64,000 nucleotides of DNA, from the NCBI RefSeq assembly GCF_008329435.1, contig NZ_NPKN01000002.1, positions 310,001-374,000 on the forward strand. The letters run 5' to 3'. The DNA is from Rhodanobacter sp. T12-5. Its GTDB lineage: Bacteria > Pseudomonadota > Gammaproteobacteria > Xanthomonadales > Rhodanobacteraceae. This document shows positions 52,189-60,945 of this stretch, piece after piece (position 1 is the stretch's first letter; each line of letters opens with the position of its first letter). The translations under genes were made by a program, and so were the position numbers. The notes below the pieces were generated by a model, which saw only the letters and a list, made by a program, of their open reading frames with translations, did not search any database and was not told the origin of the DNA.

Positions 52189-53022
52189 ATGAAACACGTG
52201 ACCCGGTTCGTTCTTGCCTTCGTCTCGCTGGTGTCGCTTTCCCTGGGCGTGCCTGCGCTGGCGCATGCCGCGGATGCCTACGTCACCGGCAACGTCAACC
52301 TGCGCGCCGGTCCCGATCCGAGCTACCCGCTGATCGACCGGATTCCCGCCGGCACCGAAGTCGATGTGCAGGGCTGCACCGATGGCTGGGAATGGTGCGA
52401 TGTGATCGTCTACGGAAATCGCGGCTGGGTGGCCGGCAACTACATCGAATACGAATATCAGGACCAGCCGGTATTGCTGCCGCGATACGGTGCGCAAATC
52501 GGCATTCCGATCATCAGCTTCACGATCGGATCCTACTGGGACAACTACTATCGCGGCCGCCCGTTCTACCGCGATCGCGACCACTGGTATCACCGTCGCA
52601 TCGAGCGCCGCCCCGCTCCGCCACCGATTCGCCACCCGTATCGCAGGCCGGTGCATGGCAATGCGCGGCCCACCCGTCCGACCCATCCCGACCCGATGGG
52701 ACCGCGTCGCATCGATCAAGGTCACCGGCCGCCGCAACAGCAGCGTTCCGCTCCGCAGCTGCAGCAACGCACCGCCCCTTCGCGGCCAGCGCAGGCAGCG
52801 CAGGCAGCGCCGACGCCGCACCCCGCGCCCGCTGTCCGACAGCAGGCGCGCCCAGCCGCGCCCGCGCGCCATGCGGCTCCGGTCCAGCAGGTGCATCCGA
52901 CCCATGACAACCGGTCACAGGGCACGGGCCATCCGCCACCGGCGAAACATGACGCCAACGGGAGAAAGCCTCCCGCTGCCGGGGACAAGAAAAACCGACA
53001 CGACCACGATGACGGTCACTGA
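52189..53022 (+). CDS. Secreted SH3 (SH3_3) protein with long Pro/His/Gln-rich tail
   Basis: 277 residues. Signal peptide to about 28 (ends Ala-His-Ala-Ala). A bacterial SH3 domain at about 30-90 has Gly-Asn-Val-Asn-Leu-Arg-Ala-Gly-Pro and Gly-Trp-Val-Ala-Gly-Asn-Tyr-Ile, typical of peptidoglycan-associated proteins. Residues 105-150 carry a hydrophobic patch and Trp-Asp-Asn-Tyr-Tyr motif; the rest is Arg/Pro/His/Gln/Ala-rich and disordered, ending in His-Asp-Asp-Gly-His. Start has GGAGA upstream. It follows msrB by 98 bases on the same strand. Confidence 0.83.
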   Translation: MKHVTRFVLAFVSLVSLSLGVPALAHAADAYVTGNVNLRAGPDPSYPLIDRIPAGTEVDVQGCTDGWEWCDVIVYGNRGWVAGNYIEYEYQDQPVLLPRYGAQIGIPIISFTIGSYWDNYYRGRPFYRDRDHWYHRRIERRPAPPPIRHPYRRPVHGNARPTRPTHPDPMGPRRIDQGHRPPQQQRSAPQLQQRTAPSRPAQAAQAAPTPHPAPAVRQQARPAAPARHAAPVQQVHPTHDNRSQGTGHPPPAKHDANGRKPPAAGDKKNRHDHDDGH

Positions 53023-53081
53023 TCGACCCCGGCGAAGCCCTCCGTTTAGACTGATGGCCTCTACCCGGTCGGGATGGAACG

Positions 53082-53510
53082 ATGCGTCGAAGCTTGCTGC
53101 GGTGTGTTGCCCTGATGCTGGTCGCCGCTGCGGCGGCACCGGTCGCGCTGGCCGCCGATGGCCTCACCGCGTTGACCGTGGTCGACCTGAAGGTCGGTAC
53201 CGGTGCGCTCGCCCGTGACGGCATGCAGGTCGAGCTGAACTACACCGGCTGGCTCTATGACGCCAGCGCCCCGGACCACCACGGCGCAAGAATCGACAGC
53301 TCCTACGATCATGGCCAGACCATTACCTTCACCCTCGGCGAAGGCAAGGTCATCGCCGGCTGGGACAAGGGCATCAAGGGCATGCACGTGGGCGGCAAGC
53401 GCACCCTGCTGATCCCGCCCCGGCTGGGCTACCGCGGTCGACGCGTCGGCAAACTCGTGCCACCCAACGCATCGCTGGTGTTCGACGTCGACCTGGTCAG
53501 CGTGCACTAG
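53082..53510 (+). CDS. Periplasmic FKBP-type peptidyl-prolyl isomerase
   Basis: 142 residues. Signal peptide to about 24 (Ala-Leu-Ala-Ala). The FKBP domain fills the rest, with Val-Glu-Leu-Asn-Tyr-Thr-Gly-Trp-Leu-Tyr, the Phe-Thr-Leu-Gly-Glu-Gly-Lys-Val-Ile-Ala-Gly-Trp-Asp active-site segment and Gly-Gly-Lys-Arg-Thr-Leu-Leu-Ile-Pro-Pro. It lacks the dimerising N-terminal domain of FkpA, so it is the short FKBP form. The 3' end overlaps the convergent hypothetical gene by 14 bases. Confidence 0.93.
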   Translation: MRRSLLRCVALMLVAAAAAPVALAADGLTALTVVDLKVGTGALARDGMQVELNYTGWLYDASAPDHHGARIDSSYDHGQTITFTLGEGKVIAGWDKGIKGMHVGGKRTLLIPPRLGYRGRRVGKLVPPNASLVFDVDLVSVH

Positions 53511-53973
53511 AACCCCATGGCCACCAGCCGTAACCGTGGCGCGCGTAGCGGTCGGCGGCACGTTCGAACGGGTTGCGTACACTGATTCCGCCACACAAAA
53601 GATAGATTGGCAGGAACAGCGGACCCAGCAGCATGTACTGATAGACATGTGCACGCTCGTGATCGGCCAATGACACCGGCGGCTCGATCGCGCGGCCGGC
53701 ACGATGCGCGTAGGTGAGGCATGGTCGGTCCAGCCGCTCGCCGGTGTGCACGATCACATTGCCCAGGGTCAGCGCGCCGCCCGCACCCCACGGCCAGCAC
53801 CGCACGACCAGCGCCAGCACGTCCGGCTGCCAGCGCATGCGCGCGCCGAAGGCAAGTCCGATCACGCCCACCGACAATCCTGCAATGCTGTTCGGCAAAG
53901 TCCACGCCATGCCGAGCACGATCGCACCGCGCGACAGCCCGCTCTGGCGGAATGAATGGGTGTCTCGCGGCAT
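53497..53973 (-). CDS. Hypothetical membrane protein with HExxH-like motif
   Basis: 158 residues. Hydrophobic segments at about 15-42, 52-72 and 112-130. Between the second and third lies Asp-His-Glu-Arg-Ala-His-Val-Tyr-Gln-Tyr, an HExxH arrangement that could bind zinc, as in other small Xanthomonadales proteins of unknown function. Without a clear third ligand it should not be called a protease. The frame extends far upstream across trxC; the start at 53973 gives a compact protein. It diverges from trxC. Confidence 0.65.
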   Translation of the reverse strand: MPRDTHSFRQSGLSRGAIVLGMAWTLPNSIAGLSVGVIGLAFGARMRWQPDVLALVVRCWPWGAGGALTLGNVIVHTGERLDRPCLTYAHRAGRAIEPPVSLADHERAHVYQYMLLGPLFLPIYLLCGGISVRNPFERAADRYARHGYGWWPWGSSAR

Positions 53974-54055
53974 GTTCGGTCGCCTTGATTCGTGATTGCC
54001 CGTCGCCATGTTGTGGCCGATGGCGCCTGGCGCCATGATCCCGCCGGAGTCTGCC

Positions 54056-54496
54056 ATGAGTTCACTGACCATCCCCTGCCCGCATTGCGGCGCACTCAAC
54101 CGCGTACCGGCCGAGCGCGCCGGCGAGCATCCGAACTGCGGCCGCTGCGCGAAGGCCTTGTTCGACGGACATCCGCTGGCCTTGACCGAAGCGAACTTCG
54201 ACGCGGTCGCCTGCCGTGGCGACCTGCCCGTGCTGGTGGATTTCTGGGCTCCGTGGTGCGGGCCGTGCGTCGGCTTCGCGCCGGTGTTCGCCCAGGCAGC
54301 GAGCAAGTTAGAGCCGCGTCTGCGCCTGGCCAAGCTCGATACCGAGGCGCAGCCGAAACTCGCGCAGCGCTTCGGCATCCGCAGCATTCCCACGCTGATC
54401 ATGCTGAAGCAGGGTCGCGAGATCGCGCGCCAGTCGGGCGCACTGAATGCCGCGCAGCTGCAGCAGTTCGTCGAAGCGGCGCTGGCGCGCGCCTGA
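54056..54496 (+). CDS. trxC: Thioredoxin 2 (TrxC) with zinc-binding N-terminus
   Basis: 146 residues. The N-terminal zinc domain has Cys8-Pro-His-Cys11 and Cys28-Gly-Arg-Cys31, a feature of TrxC. The thioredoxin active site is Trp67-Cys68-Gly-Pro-Cys71 and the conserved cis-Pro is in Ser-Ile-Pro-Thr-Leu. TrxC is usually induced by oxidative stress and reduces cytoplasmic proteins. Convergent with the LysR gene, seven bases apart. Confidence 0.97.
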   Translation: MSSLTIPCPHCGALNRVPAERAGEHPNCGRCAKALFDGHPLALTEANFDAVACRGDLPVLVDFWAPWCGPCVGFAPVFAQAASKLEPRLRLAKLDTEAQPKLAQRFGIRSIPTLIMLKQGREIARQSGALNAAQLQQFVEAALARA

Positions 54497-54503
54497 TCCG
54501 AGC

Positions 54504-55427
54504 TCAGTCCGGGCGCGCCGCGGGCTTGTTGGCCTGGGCCAATCCCGCTGCCTGCCATTGCAGCCAGTCGATGACCGCAGCTACCGCCATGCGCGGCTTC
54601 GCCGGCGGCCGCACGATCCAGTACGACGGCCCCAGCGGCGCGCCGAGCTCGCCGAATGGACGCATCAAGCTGCCATTCGCCACGTCGTCCGCTGCCAACC
54701 GGTGGCGCGCCAGCGCGACGCCTTGCCCCTGCATCGCCGCACGCAGCACCAGGTCGGACGAGGTGTAACGCGCGCCACCCTGCAATGCGAGTTTCGCCGG
54801 CCCATGCTGCTGTCGCCACAGTTCCCACGCGGCCTGCGGGTCGCGATCGTGCAGCAGGCGCAGGCCGGCCAGTTGCGCGGGTTTCGACGGACGTCCGGAC
54901 GCCCGCCACAGCGCCGGACTCATCACCGGATACAGCGCATCGTCCATCAGCGGTTCGACATGCAACTCCGGCCATGGCCCGCGGCCCATGCGGATCGCCA
55001 GATCGACGCGACCGTCGTCCAGCGCGTCCAGCCGCTGCTCCACCTGCACCGACAGCTCGATCTTCGGATGCGCCTTCTCCAGCGCGGGCAACCGCGGCAG
55101 CAGCCAGCGGATCGCGAATGAGGGCGTGGCGGACAGCGTCACTGCATGCGCGGGACGCGTCTCGCGCAACGCCGCCACGGCCTGCTCGATCTCGCGCAGG
55201 CCCGCCAGCGTGGCCCGACCCAGTGCATCGCCCTGCGGCGTGAACGTGAGAGCGCCGCGCCCGGCCGATGCGCGCAACAACGGCACGCCCAGCCAGCGAT
55301 CCAGCTCGCCGAGGTGACGACTCACCGAAGAATGCGCCATGCCCAGTTCGCGCGCGGCCGCACGCACGCCGCCATGGGCATAGACCATGGCAAAAGCGCG
55401 GAGGGCGTTCAGCGGGAGCTCGTTCAT
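54504..55427 (-). CDS. LysR-family transcriptional regulator (GcvA-like group)
   Basis: 307 residues. The winged helix-turn-helix at 1-65 begins Leu-Pro-Leu-Asn-Ala-Leu-Arg-Ala-Phe, as in the GcvA/AmpR group, and the effector domain covers about 92-295. It diverges from a LysE-type exporter across 91 bases, which contain a dyad (55457-55485), so it probably regulates the exporter, as LysR-type LysG regulates LysE in corynebacteria. The ligand is unknown. Upstream frame sequence to 55709 is not coding. Confidence 0.92.
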   Translation of the reverse strand: MNELPLNALRAFAMVYAHGGVRAAARELGMAHSSVSRHLGELDRWLGVPLLRASAGRGALTFTPQGDALGRATLAGLREIEQAVAALRETRPAHAVTLSATPSFAIRWLLPRLPALEKAHPKIELSVQVEQRLDALDDGRVDLAIRMGRGPWPELHVEPLMDDALYPVMSPALWRASGRPSKPAQLAGLRLLHDRDPQAAWELWRQQHGPAKLALQGGARYTSSDLVLRAAMQGQGVALARHRLAADDVANGSLMRPFGELGAPLGPSYWIVRPPAKPRMAVAAVIDWLQWQAAGLAQANKPAARPD

Positions 55428-55456
55428 GGTCGGAATTCTAGACCATAGATCCGACG

Positions 55457-55485
55457 GCATGGACCAGCAGACGGTCGGACCATGC
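55457..55485. promoter_or_regulatory. Operator-like dyad between LysR and LysE genes
   Basis: GCATGG (55457-55462) and CCATGC (55480-55485) are inverted copies 17 bases apart; the intervening sequence also contains GGACC-like halves. Position in the divergent gap fits a LysR-type binding site. Confidence 0.4.
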
Positions 55486-55518
55486 AGCTCATTCGACCAT
55501 TGCAGAAGAACCTTCGTC

Positions 55519-56121
55519 ATGTATCGCCTGTTCGCCGTGTGCGGTTTGCTCTGCGTGGCCGCGATCACGCCTGGCCCGAACAATCTGGTCGTACTGCGCG
55601 CGTCCAGCCGGGGAGGCTTTCGCGCCGCTCTGCCGGCGATCGCCGGCATCGTGCTCGGAGGCCTGCTGCTGCTCGCCTTGGCGGCGCTTGGCACCGGCAC
55701 GGTGTTCATGGAGCAACCCGGGTGGCGACGCGGCGTCGGTGCTGTGGGAGCGATCTACCTGGCCTGGCTCGGCATGGCGCTGTTTCGCGCGGGCCTCGCC
55801 GCACCGCATGTGGTGACCACGACTGCCGGCCCGCCCCTGCCCGCCGGCGTGGCGGGCCTCGTCGGCTTCCAGTTCCTCAACCCGAAGAGCTGGGTGATGG
55901 TGCTGACCGCACTGGCCACGCTGCCGGCCGACGATTTGCACAGCTGCGCGACATTGACCGCCATGTTCGTGTTGATTCCCACGCCGTGTCTGCTGCTGTG
56001 GAGCGTCCTTGGCGCTGCGCTGTCGCGATGGCTGGCCCGCCCTTCGATCCGTCGCGGCGTCGACGTGGTGATGGGCACGTTGCTGGTCGGCTGCGCCGGC
56101 CTGTTGCTGGTCGAAAACTGA
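55519..56121 (+). CDS. LysE/RhtB-family amino-acid exporter
   Basis: 200 residues with six hydrophobic segments. The family motif Ala-Ile-Thr-Pro-Gly-Pro-Asn-Asn is near residue 15 and Gly-Phe-Gln-Phe-Leu-Asn-Pro-Lys-Ser near residue 118. LysE/RhtB proteins export amino acids or homoserine lactones; the substrate is unknown here. The start at 55519 gives the family length. It is 21 bases before the flavin reductase gene on the same strand. Confidence 0.92.
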   Translation: MYRLFAVCGLLCVAAITPGPNNLVVLRASSRGGFRAALPAIAGIVLGGLLLLALAALGTGTVFMEQPGWRRGVGAVGAIYLAWLGMALFRAGLAAPHVVTTTAGPPLPAGVAGLVGFQFLNPKSWVMVLTALATLPADDLHSCATLTAMFVLIPTPCLLLWSVLGAALSRWLARPSIRRGVDVVMGTLLVGCAGLLLVEN

Positions 56122-56142
56122 TTTCTTTCCGGAGCTGATCCA

Positions 56143-56775
56143 ATGACCCACCTCGCCACCGCCACTCATCCCGCCCGCGTCCACCAGGTGTTGTGCCTCG
56201 CCGGCAGCCTGCGACGCGACTCATGGAACCGCCACCTGCTGCACGCGGCCGCCGCCCTGGCACCGGCGACCCTGCAGTTGCACGTTTACGAGAACCTGTC
56301 CGACGTGCCTCTGTTCGACGAGGATCTCGAACAGCGCGAAGCGGCGGGGCCCGCCGGCGTGCAGGCGCTGCGTGCGGCGGTCGCTGCGGCGGACGGCGTG
56401 ATCATCGCCACGCCCGAGTACAACCACGCCATGCCCGGGGTGCTGAAGAACGCGCTCGACTGGCTCTCGCGCGAGCGTCCTGCCGGCGAAGTGCTGCAGG
56501 AAAAGCCGCTGGGCATACTCGGCGCCAGCGCCGGGTCGTGGGGTACGCGTCTGGCACAGGCCTCGCTGCGGCAGGTGCTGCACACCTGCGGCACGCTGGT
56601 GATGCCTGCCCCCAGCGTGTTCGTGGCAAACGCCGCCGCGCGCTTCGACGCCGATGGACGGCTGACCGACGCGGCCACCGCGCAATCGCTGCAGCGCTTC
56701 GTGCTGGCGTTCGGGCAATGGATCGAACGCCTGGCGCCGACGGCCGGCGCACTGGATCAGGCGATGGCGCAGTGA
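56143..56775 (+). CDS. NADPH-dependent FMN reductase (flavodoxin-like)
   Basis: 210 residues. The FMN-phosphate loop Gly-Ser-Leu-Arg-Arg-Asp-Ser-Trp-Asn is at 21-29 and the second motif Pro-Glu-Tyr-Asn-His-Ala-Met-Pro-Gly-Val-Leu-Lys-Asn-Ala near 91-104, both hallmarks of the YieF/ChrR/SsuE-type reductases. These reduce quinones, chromate or FMN. It lies directly after the LysE gene and may share its promoter. Confidence 0.92.
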   Translation: MTHLATATHPARVHQVLCLAGSLRRDSWNRHLLHAAAALAPATLQLHVYENLSDVPLFDEDLEQREAAGPAGVQALRAAVAAADGVIIATPEYNHAMPGVLKNALDWLSRERPAGEVLQEKPLGILGASAGSWGTRLAQASLRQVLHTCGTLVMPAPSVFVANAAARFDADGRLTDAATAQSLQRFVLAFGQWIERLAPTAGALDQAMAQ

Positions 56776-56872
56776 GCCCCGTCGCCCGGGGACCCATGTC
56801 TTTATGCACACTCCGGCCCTGGCCGTTGGAGGTTAGGCTTGCAAGCTTCCCCCACCCGACGAGGAGCGCTCC

Positions 56873-58378
56873 GTGCGCAAGCCCCTGCAAACCGCCTTGC
56901 TGGCCGCCTTGATAGTTGCCGGACTCAACACCACCGCGCTCGCCGCCGACGCCCACAAGCCGGCAGCGACCGAGAACGCCAGCAGCAGCAACGGCTTCCA
57001 TCTGCCGCCGTTCCCGGCCGATGCCCATGTGACGCAATCCACCGTGGTCGACGGCAAGACACTCAAGTACACGGTCACGGTAGGCTCGCTGCCAGTGCGC
57101 GACGAGAAGGGCAACGTCACCGGCGAGGTGGTGTTCACCGCGTACACCATGCCCGGCAAGGACCGCCCGGTGACGTTCGCGTTCAACGGTGGCCCGGGCG
57201 CGTCGTCGGTGTATCTGAATCTCGGCGCGATCGGTCCGAAAAAGGTGAACTTCGGCGTCGAGGGCGACAACCCGTCCGACCCGGCCATCCTGCACGACAA
57301 CCCCGGCACCTGGCTGGGCTTCACCGACCTGGTCTTCATCGACCCCATCGGCACCGGCTTCAGCCGTGCGCTGGTGGACGACAAGGAAGCGACCAAGCAG
57401 TTCTACAGCACCGACAACGACATCAAGTATCTCTCGCGCATCGTCTACGACTGGCTGATCAAGAACGGCCGCATGACATCGAAGAAATACCTGGTCGGCG
57501 AAAGTTACGGCGGCTTCCGCGGCCCGCGCATCACCGATTACCTGCAGACCCAGCTCGGCGTGGCGATGAACGGCATGGTGCTGCTGTCGCCGTATCTCGA
57601 CCCGGCCGCCTCCGACGACGAGAACGTGTCCCCGCTGCCATGGATGCTCACCCTGCCCTCGATCGCCGCCTCGCACCTGGAGCGCGAGCACAAGCTCACG
57701 CCGCAGGCGATGGCGCCGATCATCGAATACACGCGCGGCGAGTACGCCAGCGACCTGATGCGCGGCCGTTCCGACCCGCAGGCGACCGATCGCGTGATCA
57801 AGAAAGTCACCGAGCTGACCGGGCTCGATCCGCTGTTCGTGAAGCGCTCCGGCGGTCGGCTGGAAACCCAGGCCTACCTGCGCGAGGTGTTCCGCGCCGA
57901 AGGCAAACTGGGCAGCCGCTACGATTCCAACGTCACCGCGTGGGACCCGTTCCCGTATGCGCCGCACCAGCGCACCGGCGATCCGATCCTCAACGGCATC
58001 ATCGCGCCGACCACCAGCGCCATGGTCAACTTCGTCACCCAGACCGTCGGCTGGAAGATCGACGCGCGTTACAACGCGCTCAGCTACGAGGTGAACAAGC
58101 TGTGGCACGAGGACGACGACGCCAACAAGGGCTCGGTGTCGCAGCTGCGCGAATCGGTGGCGAACGATCCCGGCCTGCGCGTGCTGATCGCGCATGGCTG
58201 GAACGACCTGTCCTGCCCGTTCATGGCTTCGGTGCTGATCGTCGACCAGATGCCGGCGATGGGCGACCCGACCCGCGTGCAGGTCAAGGAATACCCCGGC
58301 GGCCACATGTTCTACGCACGCGAGGACAGCCAGGCGGCACTGACCAGCGATGTGCGGACGCTGTATGGAGTGAAGTGA
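56873..58378 (+). CDS. Secreted serine carboxypeptidase (family S10)
   Basis: 501 residues, GTG start preceded by GAGGAG. Signal peptide to about 24 (Ala-Leu-Ala-Ala). The catalytic triad is Ser211 in Gly-Glu-Ser-Tyr-Gly-Gly, Asp445 in Gly-Trp-Asn-Asp-Leu and His478 in Gly-Gly-His-Met, and Phe-Asn-Gly-Gly-Pro-Gly-Ala-Ser-Ser is the S10 oxyanion motif. S10 enzymes remove C-terminal residues at acid pH and are often expanded in acid-tolerant Proteobacteria. It ends in short direct repeats and a hairpin. Confidence 0.94.
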   Translation: MRKPLQTALLAALIVAGLNTTALAADAHKPAATENASSSNGFHLPPFPADAHVTQSTVVDGKTLKYTVTVGSLPVRDEKGNVTGEVVFTAYTMPGKDRPVTFAFNGGPGASSVYLNLGAIGPKKVNFGVEGDNPSDPAILHDNPGTWLGFTDLVFIDPIGTGFSRALVDDKEATKQFYSTDNDIKYLSRIVYDWLIKNGRMTSKKYLVGESYGGFRGPRITDYLQTQLGVAMNGMVLLSPYLDPAASDDENVSPLPWMLTLPSIAASHLEREHKLTPQAMAPIIEYTRGEYASDLMRGRSDPQATDRVIKKVTELTGLDPLFVKRSGGRLETQAYLREVFRAEGKLGSRYDSNVTAWDPFPYAPHQRTGDPILNGIIAPTTSAMVNFVTQTVGWKIDARYNALSYEVNKLWHEDDDANKGSVSQLRESVANDPGLRVLIAHGWNDLSCPFMASVLIVDQMPAMGDPTRVQVKEYPGGHMFYAREDSQAALTSDVRTLYGVK

Positions 58379-58435
58379 CAGGCCTGAAGTGACAGGCCTG
58401 AGGTGACGGCGCGAAGCAACGCAAGCTGAAAGCCA

Positions 58436-58470
58436 CTCCACCGGGACGCGCATCACACGTCCCGGTGGAG
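58436..58470. terminator. 13-bp perfect hairpin between the convergent S10 and egtD genes
   Basis: CTCCACCGGGACG and CGTCCCGGTGGAG pair perfectly around nine bases. It lies between two convergent genes and could terminate both, though neither strand has a U-run. Confidence 0.6.
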
Positions 58471-58484
58471 AGTTCCATGGCGGC

Positions 58485-59474
58485 TCATCGCGTCAACGTG
58501 CTGGCCCGCACCAGATACTGCACGCTGAACATCTGCTGCGGATCAGTCCACACGCGCAACACCGCCAGGCCGGCCTTGGCGGCCAAGGCGGCGAAATCCT
58601 CCAGCGAATACTTGCAGCTGTATTCGACCTGGATCGCCTCGTCCGCACGGAAGGGCACGCTCGCGCGACCGATTTTCACCTGCTGATCGCGACGACTGAC
58701 GATGTGCGTTTCGATGCGTCCGGCCATCGGGTTGTAGTGCGCCCGGTGACCAAAGGCCGACAGCTCGAAGTTGCTGCCGATCTCCCGGTTCAACCGGGCC
58801 AGCATGTTCAGGGTGAAATCTGCGGTGACCCCGGCGCGATCGTTGTAGGCCGCCTCGATCACGGCCTGGTCCTTTTTCAGGTCCACCCCGATCAGGATGC
58901 CGCCGCCGTCGCCCATCTCGTTGCGCATCTTGCGCAGCAACACCGCTGCTTCGCGATTCTCGAAATTGCCGATGGTCGAACCGGGAAAGTAGACCACCGT
59001 GCGTCGCGGCGCGCGTGGCGGAATCGGCAGACGCAACGGCTTGCTGAAATCCGCGCATAACGGCTGCAACGGCAACCTCGGAAATTCCATCGCCAACCGC
59101 TCGACACTTTGCCTGAGCGGTTCCGGCGATATCTCCACAGGAATATAGGCAACCGGCGCATGCAGGTGCTGCAGCAGCAGGCGGGTCTTGCGCGCGTTGC
59201 CGCTGCCGTATTCGACCAGCCGCACGTCGCTGCCGAGCGTGTCGGCGATGCTGGCCGCGTGCTCCTCCATCAACGCGGTTTCGCATCGCGTGAGGTAGTA
59301 CTCCGGCTGTTCGCAGATCCGCTCGAACAGGGCCGAGCCGAGCTCGTCATAGAACAGCCACGACGGCAGCCGCTTGGGTTTGGCGCCGAGGCCGCGCTGG
59401 GCAACTTCCAGCAAATCGCTTACCGGCGGGCGACGATCGTCGTCGCTGATGCCAAAAGGTTGCACACTGCTCAT
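58485..59474 (-). CDS. egtD: Histidine N-alpha-methyltransferase EgtD
   Basis: Trimethylates histidine to hercynine with SAM, the first step of ergothioneine synthesis. 329 residues. The SAM-binding motif is Glu-Tyr-Gly-Ser-Gly-Asn-Ala-Arg-Lys-Thr near residue 89, followed by Tyr-Ile-Pro-Val-Glu-Ile-Ser and Phe-Pro-Gly-Ser-Thr-Ile-Gly-Asn-Phe. The start overlaps the egtB stop by four bases (ATGA), so translation is coupled. Start chosen at 59474 since earlier in-frame sequence overlaps egtB. Confidence 0.95.
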   Translation of the reverse strand: MSSVQPFGISDDDRRPPVSDLLEVAQRGLGAKPKRLPSWLFYDELGSALFERICEQPEYYLTRCETALMEEHAASIADTLGSDVRLVEYGSGNARKTRLLLQHLHAPVAYIPVEISPEPLRQSVERLAMEFPRLPLQPLCADFSKPLRLPIPPRAPRRTVVYFPGSTIGNFENREAAVLLRKMRNEMGDGGGILIGVDLKKDQAVIEAAYNDRAGVTADFTLNMLARLNREIGSNFELSAFGHRAHYNPMAGRIETHIVSRRDQQVKIGRASVPFRADEAIQVEYSCKYSLEDFAALAAKAGLAVLRVWTDPQQMFSVQYLVRASTLTR

Positions 59475-60721
59475 CGGTCCTGTCCCAGTCGTAGCCCGGC
59501 GAATTGCCAGCGGGCCTGGGGTGGAAAGAAATTGCGGTAACTGGTACGCAGATGATCGCGCGGAGTGACACACGAACCGCCACGCAGCACCCATTGACCG
59601 CACATGAATTTGCCGTTGTATTCGCCCAGCGAACCGGGCAGCGGGCGAAAGCCCGGATAGTTGACGTAAGGCGAGGCGGTCCATTCCCACGCATCGCCGT
59701 ACAGCTGCAGCAGCGCCGAGTCACCGGCCGCCGCGCGCGGGTGGAAGCGGCGCTCGTCCTGCAGGTTGCCTTCGACCCTGACGCCTTGTGCGGCAGCCTC
59801 CCATTCGAACTCGGTCGGCAACCGCGCGCCGGCCCAGCGCGCAAACGCCTCGGCCTCGTAATAGGAGAGATGGCACACCGGCTCGTTCGGGTCCAGCGCC
59901 CGTATACCGGCAAGGGTGAACTCGCTGGACAAGCCGTCCTGCCAGTAGATCGGACGTTGCCAACCTTCGCGCTGCACCGTGGCCCAGCCATCGGACAACC
60001 ACAAACCGGGTTCGCGATAACCGCCTTCCCGCACGAACGCCAGGTATTCGGCATTGGTCACCAGCCGGTTGGCCAATGCGTGCGGCTGCAGCAACGCACG
60101 GTGCCGCGGGGTTTCGTTGTCGAATGCGAAGCCCTCGCCACGATGGCCGATCTCGACGATCCCCTCACGGCCAGCGACGAAGCGCAGCGGCGCCGCCGCC
60201 TTCGCGGCCGTTGAAATCGCCAGGAGCTCGCGATACGCCGGCCGCAGCGGGTTGCACCAGAACGCGTGCTTGATGTCAGTGAGCAAAAGCTCCTGGTGCT
60301 GTTGCTCGTGCTGCAGGCCCAGCTCGACCAGTGCGGCCAGCTCCGCATCGTCAGAGTGCTCGAGCAATTCACTCACTGCATCGTCCACGTATGCCCGATA
60401 GCCGTGCACCTCATCCAGCGACGGCCGCGACAGTAGCCCGCGTTGAGGCCGCGCATGCATCGGCCCGACCGACTCGTAGTAGGAGTTGAACAGGTAAAAC
60501 CAGGCCGGATCGCGCGGCCGGTACGCCGGATCGCGACCGAGTACGAACTGTTCGAAGAACCAGCTGGTATGCGCCAGATGCCATTTGCCGGGGCTGGCAT
60601 CGGGCATCGACTGCAACATCAGGTCTTCGGCGCTCAAACCGGCGCAGAGTGCCAACGTCTGCTGGCGCACCTGCCGGAATCGCGCCGCCATCGACGACTG
60701 CAACAGTGATCGATCGATCAT
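59471..60721 (-). CDS. egtB: Hercynine oxygenase EgtB (iron-dependent sulfoxide synthase)
   Basis: Joins hercynine to a thiol (gamma-glutamylcysteine or cysteine) with oxygen, the C-S bond step of ergothioneine synthesis. 416 residues: an N-terminal DinB_2 domain with the iron-binding His51, His138 and His142, followed by an FGE-sulfatase domain (about 195-416) with Leu-Pro-Thr-Glu-Phe-Glu-Trp-Glu and Gly-Gly-Ser-Cys-Val-Thr. egtA and egtC are absent nearby, so the donor may be cysteine, as in fungal and some bacterial routes; this cannot be settled from sequence. Start at 60721. Confidence 0.95.
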   Translation of the reverse strand: MIDRSLLQSSMAARFRQVRQQTLALCAGLSAEDLMLQSMPDASPGKWHLAHTSWFFEQFVLGRDPAYRPRDPAWFYLFNSYYESVGPMHARPQRGLLSRPSLDEVHGYRAYVDDAVSELLEHSDDAELAALVELGLQHEQQHQELLLTDIKHAFWCNPLRPAYRELLAISTAAKAAAPLRFVAGREGIVEIGHRGEGFAFDNETPRHRALLQPHALANRLVTNAEYLAFVREGGYREPGLWLSDGWATVQREGWQRPIYWQDGLSSEFTLAGIRALDPNEPVCHLSYYEAEAFARWAGARLPTEFEWEAAAQGVRVEGNLQDERRFHPRAAAGDSALLQLYGDAWEWTASPYVNYPGFRPLPGSLGEYNGKFMCGQWVLRGGSCVTPRDHLRTSYRNFFPPQARWQFAGLRLGQDR

Positions 60722-60895
60722 TGCAGTTGCTCCGGTGCGACGATCCGGGGCAAGGCCACCGGCAGGGTAATGAAGAGGGAATCGGGCAAAATCATGCCCT
60801 TCAGCATGCCGTGCATATCGTTCAAATCCTGTGATAACGCGGTGGCATTTTGAAGGCAAGCGGATCGAGCTGGCGCATGATCCTCATCCGGAAAC

Positions 60896-60925
60896 AAAAA
60901 AAGCCCGGCCTGAGCCGGGCTTTTT
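60896..60925. terminator. Bidirectional rho-independent terminator
   Basis: A stem of AAGCCCGGC and GCCGGGCTT with a CTGA loop is flanked by AAAAAA on one side and TTTTT on the other. It terminates the minus-strand exported protein gene and would also end plus-strand transcripts. Confidence 0.88.
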
Positions 60926-60945
60926 CCCGTCGCCACCAAGGGACG

